This document shows positions 17,700 to 26,279 of a stretch of DNA of 37,138 nucleotides, one piece after another. The stretch's first letter is position 1. Each line of letters begins with the position of its first letter. A program made the position numbers and the translations under genes. The stretch spans positions 1-37,138 of the forward strand of contig WJIJ01000012.1 of NCBI GenBank assembly GCA_014730345.1, read 5' to 3'. This stretch comes from Candidatus Zixiibacteriota bacterium. Its GTDB lineage: Bacteria; Zixibacteria; MSB-5A5; UM-FILTER-46-8. The notes under the pieces were generated by a model. That model saw only the letters and a list, made by a program, of their open reading frames with translations. It had not been told where the DNA came from and did not search any database.

Positions 17700-19166
17700 C
17701 TACCTGATAATAACCATCTTGCTGTATGCCCTGTCCCCTTTGGTATTCAGATAAAGGAAGTATATTCCGCTGGCAAGGTTTTCATCGCTCCAGCGAATGG
17801 AATGCTCTCCGGGACCGATGCTTCCCCTGTAAATATTCTCAACCAATTCGCCTTTGATATTATAGATATTAATCTCGACATCCTGTTTTTCTGGGAGGTA
17901 ATACCTTATGGTTGTAGAGTTATTAAAGGGATTAGGGTAGTTGGTTATAATCGATGCTTTTACAGGCAGGGAGCTGTTTCCATCACCGGCAAAGCCGGTA
18001 GGTTCAAAAGGGAGTATCTTGAAAACCTCCCCATCGTGGTCAATGATATAAATCTCGCCCCCGGCATCCCTTCCAAACGAAACTATAGTTCCGATTTGCT
18101 CGCCGGTTTCGGGTTGAAGTTCATTGGTTCTATCGGTTAGTTCGCGTATTTCCCGGCCGTCATACTCGAAAGTCCAGATCTGTCCACTGCAATAATCGGC
18201 GAAAAAGTAGGTTCCCTGCAGTTCCGGGATATCATCGCCCCGGTATATATAGCCGCCGGTTATGGAACACCTGAATGGACTGCCGCCATGGCTGTACTCG
18301 TGAATCGGGAACTCGAGCCCAACAGTATCGCAGTTCTGGGGAGGTTCGTAGCAATGCGCCCCTTCCATTATATTCCATCCGTAATTTTCGCCCCCATTAC
18401 TTGTACCGGGCTGATAATGTATTTCCTCCCAGACATTCTGGCCCACATCAGCAATATACATATCGCCGTTTGCGGGATCGAAACAAAAACGCCAGGGATT
18501 TCGGAGTCCCTTTGCCCAGATTTCATCGAGGGGGTATTCGGAGCCGATGTAGGGATTATCTGGAGGAATAGAATATGGATTGCCGTTATCCACATCTATC
18601 CTTAACATCTTGCCTAACAATGTGCTGTCGCTTTGGCTGTTTCCATAAGGGTCTCCGCCGGAGCCGCCATCCCCGGTCCCGATATACAAATACCCATCAT
18701 TAATCCCAAACGCAATCATGCCGCCGTTGTGGTTGCTAAAGGGCTGGTCAATATTCAAAATTGGCTGTTCAGATGAAGGATCGGCTATATTGGGATTGCC
18801 GGAGACGCTCCATTTGGATACTACGGTATTCCCGGAATTATCTGTATAATTGACGAAAAACAGGCCATTTTGAGAATAATCGGGATGAAAAGCAAGTCCT
18901 AATAATCCCCGCTCTCCGCCATAACTGACCTGGTCCTCTATATCTAAAAACGGTTCGGGAAGAATGCCCCCGTTTTGGATTATCATAATCTTGCCCGGTT
19001 GTTCAACGATAAACAAGCGCTCATTATCGCCATTAGGCGAAGTTAGGAAAACGGGATTGTCGAGTCCGGAAGCGGTGAGTTCTGACTTTAGGTCAACAGC
19101 ATAACCGTGTGTAAAAGGAGAAGCAATAAATATAATAGATACGAAAAAGAGAAACAGTTGCCGCAT
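17700..19166 (-). CDS. Secreted glucose/sorbosone dehydrogenase-like (PQQ-type) propeller protein with T9SS tail
   Basis: 488 residues. After a signal peptide (1-23) a six-bladed propeller of the GSDH family spans about 25-390. Typical blocks are ERGLLGLAFHPDYSQNGLFFVNYT, SNHNGGMIAFG (His146, position of the catalytic base in soluble glucose dehydrogenase), YIGTGDGG, LGKMLRIDVD, GLRNPWRFCFDP and GDMYIADVGQNVWEEI. The family oxidises aldose sugars with PQQ, though many members have unknown substrates. The C-terminus (about 410-488) is a T9SS tail (NYPNPFNNSTT ... GIYFLYL), so the protein is delivered beyond the outer membrane. AAAGGAATATT precedes the start. The 5'-nucleotidase gene lies 81 bases upstream on the same strand and may share its transcript. 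Confidence 0.85.
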   Translation of the reverse strand: MRQLFLFFVSIIFIASPFTHGYAVDLKSELTASGLDNPVFLTSPNGDNERLFIVEQPGKIMIIQNGGILPEPFLDIEDQVSYGGERGLLGLAFHPDYSQNGLFFVNYTDNSGNTVVSKWSVSGNPNIADPSSEQPILNIDQPFSNHNGGMIAFGINDGYLYIGTGDGGSGGDPYGNSQSDSTLLGKMLRIDVDNGNPYSIPPDNPYIGSEYPLDEIWAKGLRNPWRFCFDPANGDMYIADVGQNVWEEIHYQPGTSNGGENYGWNIMEGAHCYEPPQNCDTVGLEFPIHEYSHGGSPFRCSITGGYIYRGDDIPELQGTYFFADYCSGQIWTFEYDGREIRELTDRTNELQPETGEQIGTIVSFGRDAGGEIYIIDHDGEVFKILPFEPTGFAGDGNSSLPVKASIITNYPNPFNNSTTIRYYLPEKQDVEINIYNIKGELVENIYRGSIGPGEHSIRWSDENLASGIYFLYLNTKGDRAYSKMVIIR

Positions 19167-19247
19167 AATATTCCTTTCTTATTCTGAATTTACAATAAGA
19201 AACGGGTTGGCGGCAAATATGTTCCTATGTTATCGAGGTTTTGATAC

Positions 19248-20780
19248 TTATGTTATTTGTCTAATTCTGTTTATTTTGATGGGCTTTATCGTTTTTACTT
19301 TACGAATGTATTCGGTTATCATGTCGGACAATAACGTCCCACTATTTTCCAGCTCGCCGGGTTGAATATTAAAATATTTATCTTGATTAAGAACAACATA
19401 ATCGACGGTGGCTATTTTGTAAATCCTGTCCTTCTTAAGTGCTTTGCCGTTCACAGAAACATTTACGATTTCCGCGTCTCCGGCAACCTTTCGCCAGGCA
19501 TATTTAACTCCCGAAAGCTGGAGAGTGCCGTGAGTTTCACATGCCGCCGCTTTCGCGTTTTCATGTAGAATCTCAAGAAGCTCTTCGCCGGTGCATTCAA
19601 AGGCAACTACGTAGTTCATAAAAGGCAGCATTTCGGAAATATCCTTCAGAGTTATGTCTCCTGCTGGAATGTTCTTCCTTATTCCCCCGGAGTTCAAAAA
19701 GGCAACATCGGCACCGGTTGTCCGGCGTATAGCATCGGTCAGGAAATTACCAACGTTGGATTCATCACGGTATTTGCTTATCCAGTCTTCTTTAAGCTGA
19801 CCTATTACTTCGCCATATTTTTTGTCTATAATTGTGGAAAAACTGTCCACGAAGGCGGCGAGTCTTTCATCGGGTTTGATATTTTCGGCAAAAGCGGGTA
19901 TCAATTCACCCCGGAAATTCTGGATGGAATCGCCGGCTACGGTAAGATCAAGACGTCCGAGATTTGTGGTTTTGGAACCTGCCTGAACAACGAGGATTCC
20001 ATTTACCGCTTTTGGTTCTTCAACGCGGGTGTGGGAATGCCCGCCCACGATGACATCTACATTTTGAATATGTTCAGCCAAATCAAGGTCTTTGTCATAA
20101 CCGAGGTGGGAAAGCACGATAATCAAATCGGTTACCGGATCAATTTTCTTTACCATGTCATTAACTACCGATGCCGGTTCGAGGCTGTTGAAGCCGCCGA
20201 GGTATTCGGGTTTGGCCATACCGGCCATGGGATGATATGTAATTCCGATTACCCCGACATCTATGCCGTTTATCTCATATATATGATAAGGCATTTCGCA
20301 AAAATATCCGCCGTCTTCATTTACAAAATTAGCGCAATAGACGGGAAAATCAGCCAATGACAACAGGGCGCGGGTATTTTCAATCGGTTTATCGAATTCA
20401 TGGTTGCCGGGGACCATGCCATCGTAACCGATAATATTCATCATCTCGATTAAGGCCCCGCCCTCGGCTCCTTTGTATTCCATGTCGCAAATCAAATTGC
20501 CGGTCATTAAATCACCGGCATCGAGAACAAGGCAATTCCCCGATGATGCGCGGATTGAATCTATGTAATAATCAAGGGCGGCCATGCCTCCAATGAGGGG
20601 CTTATGGTTCAACCAATATGCCTCTCCCGGAGTGAAATGACCATGTATATCATTGGTGTGAAGAATTGTCAAGTTCGCGGGTTTCTTGTTATCACAGCCG
20701 GTTGACATAAAGATTAACAGGGCTGTGAACAGCGGTATTACTAAGGTTAAGATGCGCTTATTCCCACAGGTATTATTCAT
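19248..20780 (-). CDS. 5'-nucleotidase/2',3'-cyclic phosphodiesterase-type lipoprotein (UshA/YfkN family)
   Basis: 510 residues. The N-terminal hydrophobic stretch ends in a lipobox (FMSTGC, Cys29), so it is membrane-anchored. The metallophosphoesterase domain shows all di-metal motifs: HTNDIHGH (41-48), DAGD (87-90), GNHEFD (125-130), LSHLGYDKD and GGHSHT. The C-terminal 5'-nucleotidase domain carries NVGNFLTDA and LNSGGIRKNIPAGDIT, the substrate-binding region. Its role is hydrolysis of extracellular or periplasmic nucleotides to nucleosides and phosphate. A GTG at 20795 is in frame, but GGGAG (20789-20793) serves ATG 20780, giving a better signal peptide. Confidence 0.88.
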   Translation of the reverse strand: MNNTCGNKRILTLVIPLFTALLIFMSTGCDNKKPANLTILHTNDIHGHFTPGEAYWLNHKPLIGGMAALDYYIDSIRASSGNCLVLDAGDLMTGNLICDMEYKGAEGGALIEMMNIIGYDGMVPGNHEFDKPIENTRALLSLADFPVYCANFVNEDGGYFCEMPYHIYEINGIDVGVIGITYHPMAGMAKPEYLGGFNSLEPASVVNDMVKKIDPVTDLIIVLSHLGYDKDLDLAEHIQNVDVIVGGHSHTRVEEPKAVNGILVVQAGSKTTNLGRLDLTVAGDSIQNFRGELIPAFAENIKPDERLAAFVDSFSTIIDKKYGEVIGQLKEDWISKYRDESNVGNFLTDAIRRTTGADVAFLNSGGIRKNIPAGDITLKDISEMLPFMNYVVAFECTGEELLEILHENAKAAACETHGTLQLSGVKYAWRKVAGDAEIVNVSVNGKALKKDRIYKIATVDYVVLNQDKYFNIQPGELENSGTLLSDMITEYIRKVKTIKPIKINRIRQIT

Positions 20781-20816
20781 CTGTCTCTCTCCCACAATTA
20801 TTAACGACCTTGAGCA

Positions 20817-20845
20817 TTAATAAACGGTCTTTCGGGATTCGGCAA
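20817..20845 (-). promoter_or_regulatory. Probable promoter of the 5'-nucleotidase gene
   Basis: On the minus strand TTGCCG (20845-20840), 17 bases, TATTAA (20822-20817). It implies a leader of about 30 bases. It lies back to back with the + strand promoter at 20868-20896. Confidence 0.4.
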
Positions 20846-20867
20846 GAGAATTATTCAATATACGTAA

Positions 20868-20896
20868 TTGACAGGTCAGTTTTATTTTTCTATCTT
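20868..20896 (+). promoter_or_regulatory. Sigma-70-type promoter of the glutamate-receptor-like channel gene
   Basis: TTGACA (20868-20873), exactly 17 bases, TATCTT (20891-20896), about 75 bases before the start codon at 20974. Confidence 0.55.
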
Positions 20897-20973
20897 GAGC
20901 AGATATTGCATGGGATAAATATAGAGGATTCCGGCCTTGTAAGAAACGTAAGTAAAAAGGACAGGGGATAACA

Positions 20974-22050
20974 ATGAAGAAAGTTTTCAGTGCAGGAATT
21001 TTAAGTATTATAGTCGTCTTCGCGTGCGCCGGCGGTATATCCGCCAAAGAGCTTGTAGTGGGTGTAAAGGAAACGCCGCCGTTCGTTATGAAGGACAGCG
21101 GAGGAAACTGGCAGGGAATCAGCATCAGGTTATGGGAAGATATAGCTGATGAACTCGATTATGAATACAGAATTGTAGAACGGGATCTCGACGGTTTGCT
21201 GGAGGGGTTGGAGGGCGGCAGTATAGACGTTGGGGTCGCGGCGATAACTATAACTTCCGAGCGGGAAAAAGTTCTGGATTTCACTCATTCTTTTTACAAC
21301 ACGGGTTTAGGCATAGCCGTAAATCCAGGTGGATTGCAGGGTTGGATTGGCGCCGGGCAACAGCTGCTATCCATGCAGTTTATCAAAGCGGTCCTGGCGC
21401 TCGTCGTGGTCTTATTCATTGCAGGTCTGGTTTTATGGCTTTTTGAGCGCAAAAAGAACGAGGAGGAGTTTGGAGGCGGAGCGGCTAAGGGCCTGTGGTC
21501 GGCATTCTGGTGGTCGGCGGTAACCATGACAACCGTAGGCTATGGGGACAAGGCGCCTAAAAGCATAGGCGGCCGGATTGTCGCGTTGATATGGATGTTC
21601 GCCGCGATTATAACTATTTCGAGTTTTACCGCGGCGATAGCATCGGTGCTGACGGTATCGCATCTTGAATCATCGATAAAGGGCCCTCAGGATCTGCATG
21701 ATGTTCGCGTGGGCGCTGTTAAGGGAACAACTGCCAGCGCGTATCTCGAACGAAAGGGTATTACCTTCAAAGGATATGAAAAACCGATCGATTGCCTTGT
21801 CGCGCTTGCAAACGATGAAGTAGACGCGGCGGTCCACGATATACCCATCCTTCAATACCTGACCAACACCCGGCTTGAAGGTTCGGTGGAGGTGTTACCG
21901 GTAACCTTTGAAAGGCAGGATTACGGATTCGGTCTGCAGGGAAAAAGCATACTCCGCGAAGACATAAACAGGGTTTTGCTTAAAAAGCTTCGTGAACCTC
22001 ATTGGAGGGAAACGCTGAGAAAATACCTCGGTGAAAAGCTATTATCTTAG
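20974..22050 (+). CDS. Prokaryotic ionotropic glutamate receptor-type potassium channel (GluR0-like)
   Basis: 358 residues with the split architecture of GluR0: signal peptide (1-24), first half of a type-3 periplasmic-binding domain (about 26-120), M1 helix (137-157), pore helix and selectivity filter TVGYGD (187-192), M2 helix (about 200-227), second half of the binding domain (about 236-355). M2 ends in SFTAAIASVLT, clearly related to the SYTANLAAFLT gating motif of animal receptors. Arg97 in ITITSEREKVLDF and Asp289 in VHDIPILQY sit where iGluRs hold the ligand carboxylate and amino group, so an amino-acid ligand is likely. It is an inner-membrane, ligand-gated K+ channel. It is not an ABC transporter component, as the lack of permease neighbours confirms. 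AGGGG lies 6 bases before ATG. It may be missed by annotation as a plain binding protein. Confidence 0.88.
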   Translation: MKKVFSAGILSIIVVFACAGGISAKELVVGVKETPPFVMKDSGGNWQGISIRLWEDIADELDYEYRIVERDLDGLLEGLEGGSIDVGVAAITITSEREKVLDFTHSFYNTGLGIAVNPGGLQGWIGAGQQLLSMQFIKAVLALVVVLFIAGLVLWLFERKKNEEEFGGGAAKGLWSAFWWSAVTMTTVGYGDKAPKSIGGRIVALIWMFAAIITISSFTAAIASVLTVSHLESSIKGPQDLHDVRVGAVKGTTASAYLERKGITFKGYEKPIDCLVALANDEVDAAVHDIPILQYLTNTRLEGSVEVLPVTFERQDYGFGLQGKSILREDINRVLLKKLREPHWRETLRKYLGEKLLS

Positions 22051-22196
22051 ATTAAAGCGCAATGACCGATTTATTCCAGATTATACCGGTACACATTATT
22101 ATTGTCCGGAATAAGCGATAACATTACATTCACCGAGGAACATATCGGGGAATTTGCTATTATTAGATATTATTAAACAAGTATTAAAGCGCTATA

Positions 22197-25100
22197 ATGA
22201 ACTATACCCGTATATTTAAAATACTCTCATTGGTTATCGCCTCGCTGATATTGCTGGTAGCGATCGCGGGTTTTGTTTTATCTTTGCCGCCCGGAGAAAA
22301 TTATGTAAAAGGTATAATTGAGGAAAAAGCGAGCGAGGCCCTTAATCTCGATATATCCATTGATAATTTTCGTACAAATCTAATATCGCGGGCAGGCGTT
22401 GACGGAATTTCGGTCAGGAAACCAGGTGCCGGGCAGGAAAAGCCCTTGCTTCAGGTCAGCTCAATATCGGTAGAATACTCCCTGCTTCCGCTAATTAACA
22501 GTACGCTTAAGTTAAATTCGGTTGAAATTGGAAAGGTTGATGTCTACGCGAGAAGAGATACATCCGGCCAGATAACAGGTTTGGAATCATTGATGGGCAA
22601 AAGCGAGACTCAGGAGGAAGAAGTTTCCACAGAGTCCGGTTTCGAATTCGTGGTGGAAAAGGCATTGCTCAAACAGCTTAATGTCGACTTCTACGATGAT
22701 TCCTTCCCGCTTTACACCCGGGTCGCCGGATTGAGCGCTAATGCCGACTATACGGATGAGGAAGTGTACGAATTAGCAATTGCTATAGACAGCGTTAACG
22801 GCATCTATGACAGTCTCCCTTTCTATGCGCATGATTTCACCATCGAAGGCGGTTTGAGTGAACAAAAAGCAGTGGTAGACACGGCAGGATTCGCGATAGA
22901 ACAATTGGATATTTACGCGAAAGCGGAAGCGCCCTTGGGCGGAAGCGGAGAAATAACAGCGAGTATCAATATCGCCGGTAATCCGCGGAACCTGATAAAA
23001 ATCGCCAACCAGAAATTCGAGCTCCCGCCTATCGAATTCATGGAAGATTTACATGTACGAGCCAACGCTAATGGCTCAATAGACAATCCATCGGCGAATA
23101 TCCAAATTGAATTGCCGTTAATGGAGGTCTCCGGCGCCAGGATAAACAAGGGGCTGATATCTTGCTCCTACAGAAGCGATTCGTTATACGCGGATACCAT
23201 CAGGATAAACACATTCGGCGGATCATTAAACCTTAATGGACTTGTCGCGCTTGGAGAAGAAATCGGATATGGAGGGGACCTAAAAATAAATGGGATTAAA
23301 CTTGAAGAAATTTGGAATTTCGCCGGCAGAGGAGGATCCCCATACCACGGCTCAATCGGAGGCCGGATCTCGGTAAATGGCTCGGGGACTGAAATAACAA
23401 GAGTAAAAGCGGACAGCAGATTTTTAATTGGCAACATGAGATATCAAGCTAACGAACTGCCTGATATCATGGTAAACCTGAACGCGGATTACGGCTTAAT
23501 AAAAATGCAGGCGGTGCAGGAAACGACGCTGGTGGATGCTGAAATCGAGATAGGAAAAAATGAATCTTTATCGGGAAATGTGGTGGTTGACATAGGCAAC
23601 TTAACTCCATTCGGCGGTTTTATCGGGACGGAAAGTATTAAAGGGAAGGTAAATATACAGGCAGAAATTGACGGTAGCATGCAATCTCCTGAAGCAAGCA
23701 TTACAATGAGGAATTCGGATATTGAATACCGTAATTTCCCGGTTGATTCGATATACGCGTCTGTAGAATATATTGACAGTTCTCTTTTTATTGACAGTTT
23801 ATCCGTTTTCGGCAACGAGGAAGTGATCGACCCGGCAAATCCTCCTTTCGGGGTTGATTCCCTCGAGGGTGGTTTTGAATATTCGCTAAGCGCTCACGGA
23901 ACACTCGACAAGCTTTCCGCGAAGTTAGATGTATTGCTAAAAGAAATGGAATTCGGGGGAGCGCAAATTGACTATGCGAATCTGCAGGCCGAATCTAACG
24001 GAAAGACAGTTAATATAACACGGCTGGAAGCCATGTACGATTCACTTGTGTTCCTTTCGGAGGGGGAATTCGATATCGACGAATACAGGGCTAAACTGAC
24101 CGGGGAGTTTTTCGATCTTAAATCTCCGACCTCCTCGGGAGAAAATATAGAGATTGAACCCGGAGTCGCGTTTGCCGGAAGATTCCAGCTTGTTGGCAAT
24201 ATGAGCGCCGATTTCGCGATGACGAAAAATGGCGTTATGTCGGCAATTAATAATATCCATATTTTTGACCTTGCCGTTTTGAACCGGTTTCTCCCCGGTG
24301 AAAAAGAGTTGAAGGGGGCTATGGATATCGGGGTGAATTTTGAAGGAACTGCGGAGCGGCCAAGATTGAAGGTTGCGGTAGATGCTACGCGACCGTCATA
24401 CAAGGACATTGCCTTTGACTCACTCACGATAGACGCGTTATTTAAGGATGATATAATTCAACTGGACAGGTTGAAACTTTACGGCGGTTCCAGTACCGTC
24501 GCCGCCGACGCGTTTGTTGAATTAAGCCGTGACCAAGACGGTGGATATGGACTTGATGAAGAGAGCGCTATTGAGGGAAAGTTGGTGGTGGATAGCCTGA
24601 ACCTCAAACTCCTGGAAGTTTTCGTAAGCAACGAATTCGCTATTGAGGGAACCGCGGATATGGATATCGGTATCAGGGGAAATGTTGGCAAACCGGGCAT
24701 AAGAGGGAACATGAGTATACGCGACGGCTCATTTTCCACAAGCGGTGATTCCATGCTTGTCGATGAGTTTAAATTCAAAGGGGTGGTAGAAGATACTGTT
24801 TTTACGGTTCAATTTGCCCGGGCAAAGGTAAAGGAAAATGTTGTCCGTTTGCAGGGCACTATTAGATACCCCGGTTTTGATAAAGCTGATATTTCAATAA
24901 CCGCCCTGCTGGATGACGAAGAGGTACTATACGGCAAGGCTTTTTACGCGGAAGATTCTTTATCCAGCGAAATCGAGATAACCGAATTACCGTTGAACCC
25001 GGCGGAGGTATTTATTCCCGAGATTGAATATATCGATGGGGCGCTTAATGGAAACATAAACGCTTCGGGCAGTCCGGACGACCCAGCCATTAATGGGGAT

Positions 25101-26279
25101 ATTACTCTAAATAATTTCGCGTTGAAAACAACCCTCAGCGATGATTCCGTTCATGGCGGAACATTCAGGATAAGCTTTGATAATGAAAGAATCGAGATAG
25201 ATACGTTAAGAATCGGGGTAAACAATGGTGGGATTGCCGCCGGGGGATATCTTGTTTATAACGAGGGCAATATAACCGATGCCGACATTTCCTTAGAGGT
25301 GGATACATTATCGTTGAATGTGCCTGATTTACTTATTTTAAATTTGGGGAAAGTCGATTTACAATATCGCAGGAGCGATGAGAAATTCCTCCTCACCGGC
25401 GATGTGCGTTTTGGTGAGACGAGGTTTATCAAGGATATCGCTTTGAAGGATGTTTTGCCCTCTATGCGGTCGGTTGAGAAGCCACCGGAAGAACCACCGG
25501 AATTGATGCGGAAAACAGAGCTGGATATACGTCTGAGGGACAGCGACCGCCTATGGGTGGACAATAATCTCGCGAGGTTAAGATCACACGCGGAAGTGGG
25601 TATTATCGGTTCTCCTGCGCAACCTAACTTTACCGGACGATTATCTATCGAGGAAGGATACGTGCTGTATCTCGACCGGAAATTTGAAATCGATGAAGGA
25701 GTAGTTTTCTTCGTGAATCCCAACCGGTTCAATCCAGAGGTCGCGTTCAAAGCCCACGCCGATGTGCAGAGCTACCAGGCAACCGCATCGGAGCTGTATA
25801 CCATATTCCTGTCCATACAGGGACCGCTGGATACGCTTGAAATCGACCTTTATTCGGAACCAGCCCTTTCACAGCCGGATATAATATCCATGCTCACTTT
25901 CGGAGCGACCCGGGAGCAACTTACCGGCGGAGGAGGAAGCGGAGGTACGGGGGGCATCCTCCGCGAACGGGTGGAGATGTTAACCAGTCAGCGTATTTCG
26001 GGGCTGGTGGGCCGTAAGGTCGGCTCCGCTTTGGGACTCGATGAGGTATCGGTGAAAGGGAACCTGTTTAATATAAATGAATCGTCGGGACCGCAGTTGA
26101 TAGCGGCAAAACAAATAACCGACAGGGCTAAACTGACATACCAGACCACGGTGGGACATCTCAACGAGCAGAGCATCAGATTGAACTACAAACTCACCGA
26201 AAAAATATCTCTCGAAGGAGAAACCGACCAGACAGGCAACTCGGCATTGGATTTGAAATACAAGTTGAAGTTTAAATGA
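22197..26279 (+). CDS. tamB: TamB-like translocation and assembly protein (AsmA/DUF490)
   Basis: 1360 residues. One N-terminal transmembrane helix (about 8-30, IASLILLVAIAGFVLSL) is followed by a very long beta-rich periplasmic part built of repetitive AsmA-like strands, and the TamB (DUF490) C-terminal domain in the last 350 residues (IISMLTFGATREQL, SGLVGRKVGSALGLDEVSVKGN, then a barrel-like amphipathic end YKLKFK). TamB bridges the inner membrane to the Omp85 partner TamA and has been linked to outer-membrane protein insertion and phospholipid transport. Its stop overlaps the tamA start by 4 bases (ATGA), so the two are coupled. No clear Shine-Dalgarno precedes ATG 22197. Confidence 0.88.
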   Translation: MNYTRIFKILSLVIASLILLVAIAGFVLSLPPGENYVKGIIEEKASEALNLDISIDNFRTNLISRAGVDGISVRKPGAGQEKPLLQVSSISVEYSLLPLINSTLKLNSVEIGKVDVYARRDTSGQITGLESLMGKSETQEEEVSTESGFEFVVEKALLKQLNVDFYDDSFPLYTRVAGLSANADYTDEEVYELAIAIDSVNGIYDSLPFYAHDFTIEGGLSEQKAVVDTAGFAIEQLDIYAKAEAPLGGSGEITASINIAGNPRNLIKIANQKFELPPIEFMEDLHVRANANGSIDNPSANIQIELPLMEVSGARINKGLISCSYRSDSLYADTIRINTFGGSLNLNGLVALGEEIGYGGDLKINGIKLEEIWNFAGRGGSPYHGSIGGRISVNGSGTEITRVKADSRFLIGNMRYQANELPDIMVNLNADYGLIKMQAVQETTLVDAEIEIGKNESLSGNVVVDIGNLTPFGGFIGTESIKGKVNIQAEIDGSMQSPEASITMRNSDIEYRNFPVDSIYASVEYIDSSLFIDSLSVFGNEEVIDPANPPFGVDSLEGGFEYSLSAHGTLDKLSAKLDVLLKEMEFGGAQIDYANLQAESNGKTVNITRLEAMYDSLVFLSEGEFDIDEYRAKLTGEFFDLKSPTSSGENIEIEPGVAFAGRFQLVGNMSADFAMTKNGVMSAINNIHIFDLAVLNRFLPGEKELKGAMDIGVNFEGTAERPRLKVAVDATRPSYKDIAFDSLTIDALFKDDIIQLDRLKLYGGSSTVAADAFVELSRDQDGGYGLDEESAIEGKLVVDSLNLKLLEVFVSNEFAIEGTADMDIGIRGNVGKPGIRGNMSIRDGSFSTSGDSMLVDEFKFKGVVEDTVFTVQFARAKVKENVVRLQGTIRYPGFDKADISITALLDDEEVLYGKAFYAEDSLSSEIEITELPLNPAEVFIPEIEYIDGALNGNINASGSPDDPAINGDITLNNFALKTTLSDDSVHGGTFRISFDNERIEIDTLRIGVNNGGIAAGGYLVYNEGNITDADISLEVDTLSLNVPDLLILNLGKVDLQYRRSDEKFLLTGDVRFGETRFIKDIALKDVLPSMRSVEKPPEEPPELMRKTELDIRLRDSDRLWVDNNLARLRSHAEVGIIGSPAQPNFTGRLSIEEGYVLYLDRKFEIDEGVVFFVNPNRFNPEVAFKAHADVQSYQATASELYTIFLSIQGPLDTLEIDLYSEPALSQPDIISMLTFGATREQLTGGGGSGGTGGILRERVEMLTSQRISGLVGRKVGSALGLDEVSVKGNLFNINESSGPQLIAAKQITDRAKLTYQTTVGHLNEQSIRLNYKLTEKISLEGETDQTGNSALDLKYKLKFK

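Noticed and set aside
22193-22198. TATAAT overlapping the tamB start codon
   Set aside because: Transcription from it would begin inside the gene, so it cannot be the tamB promoter at this start.
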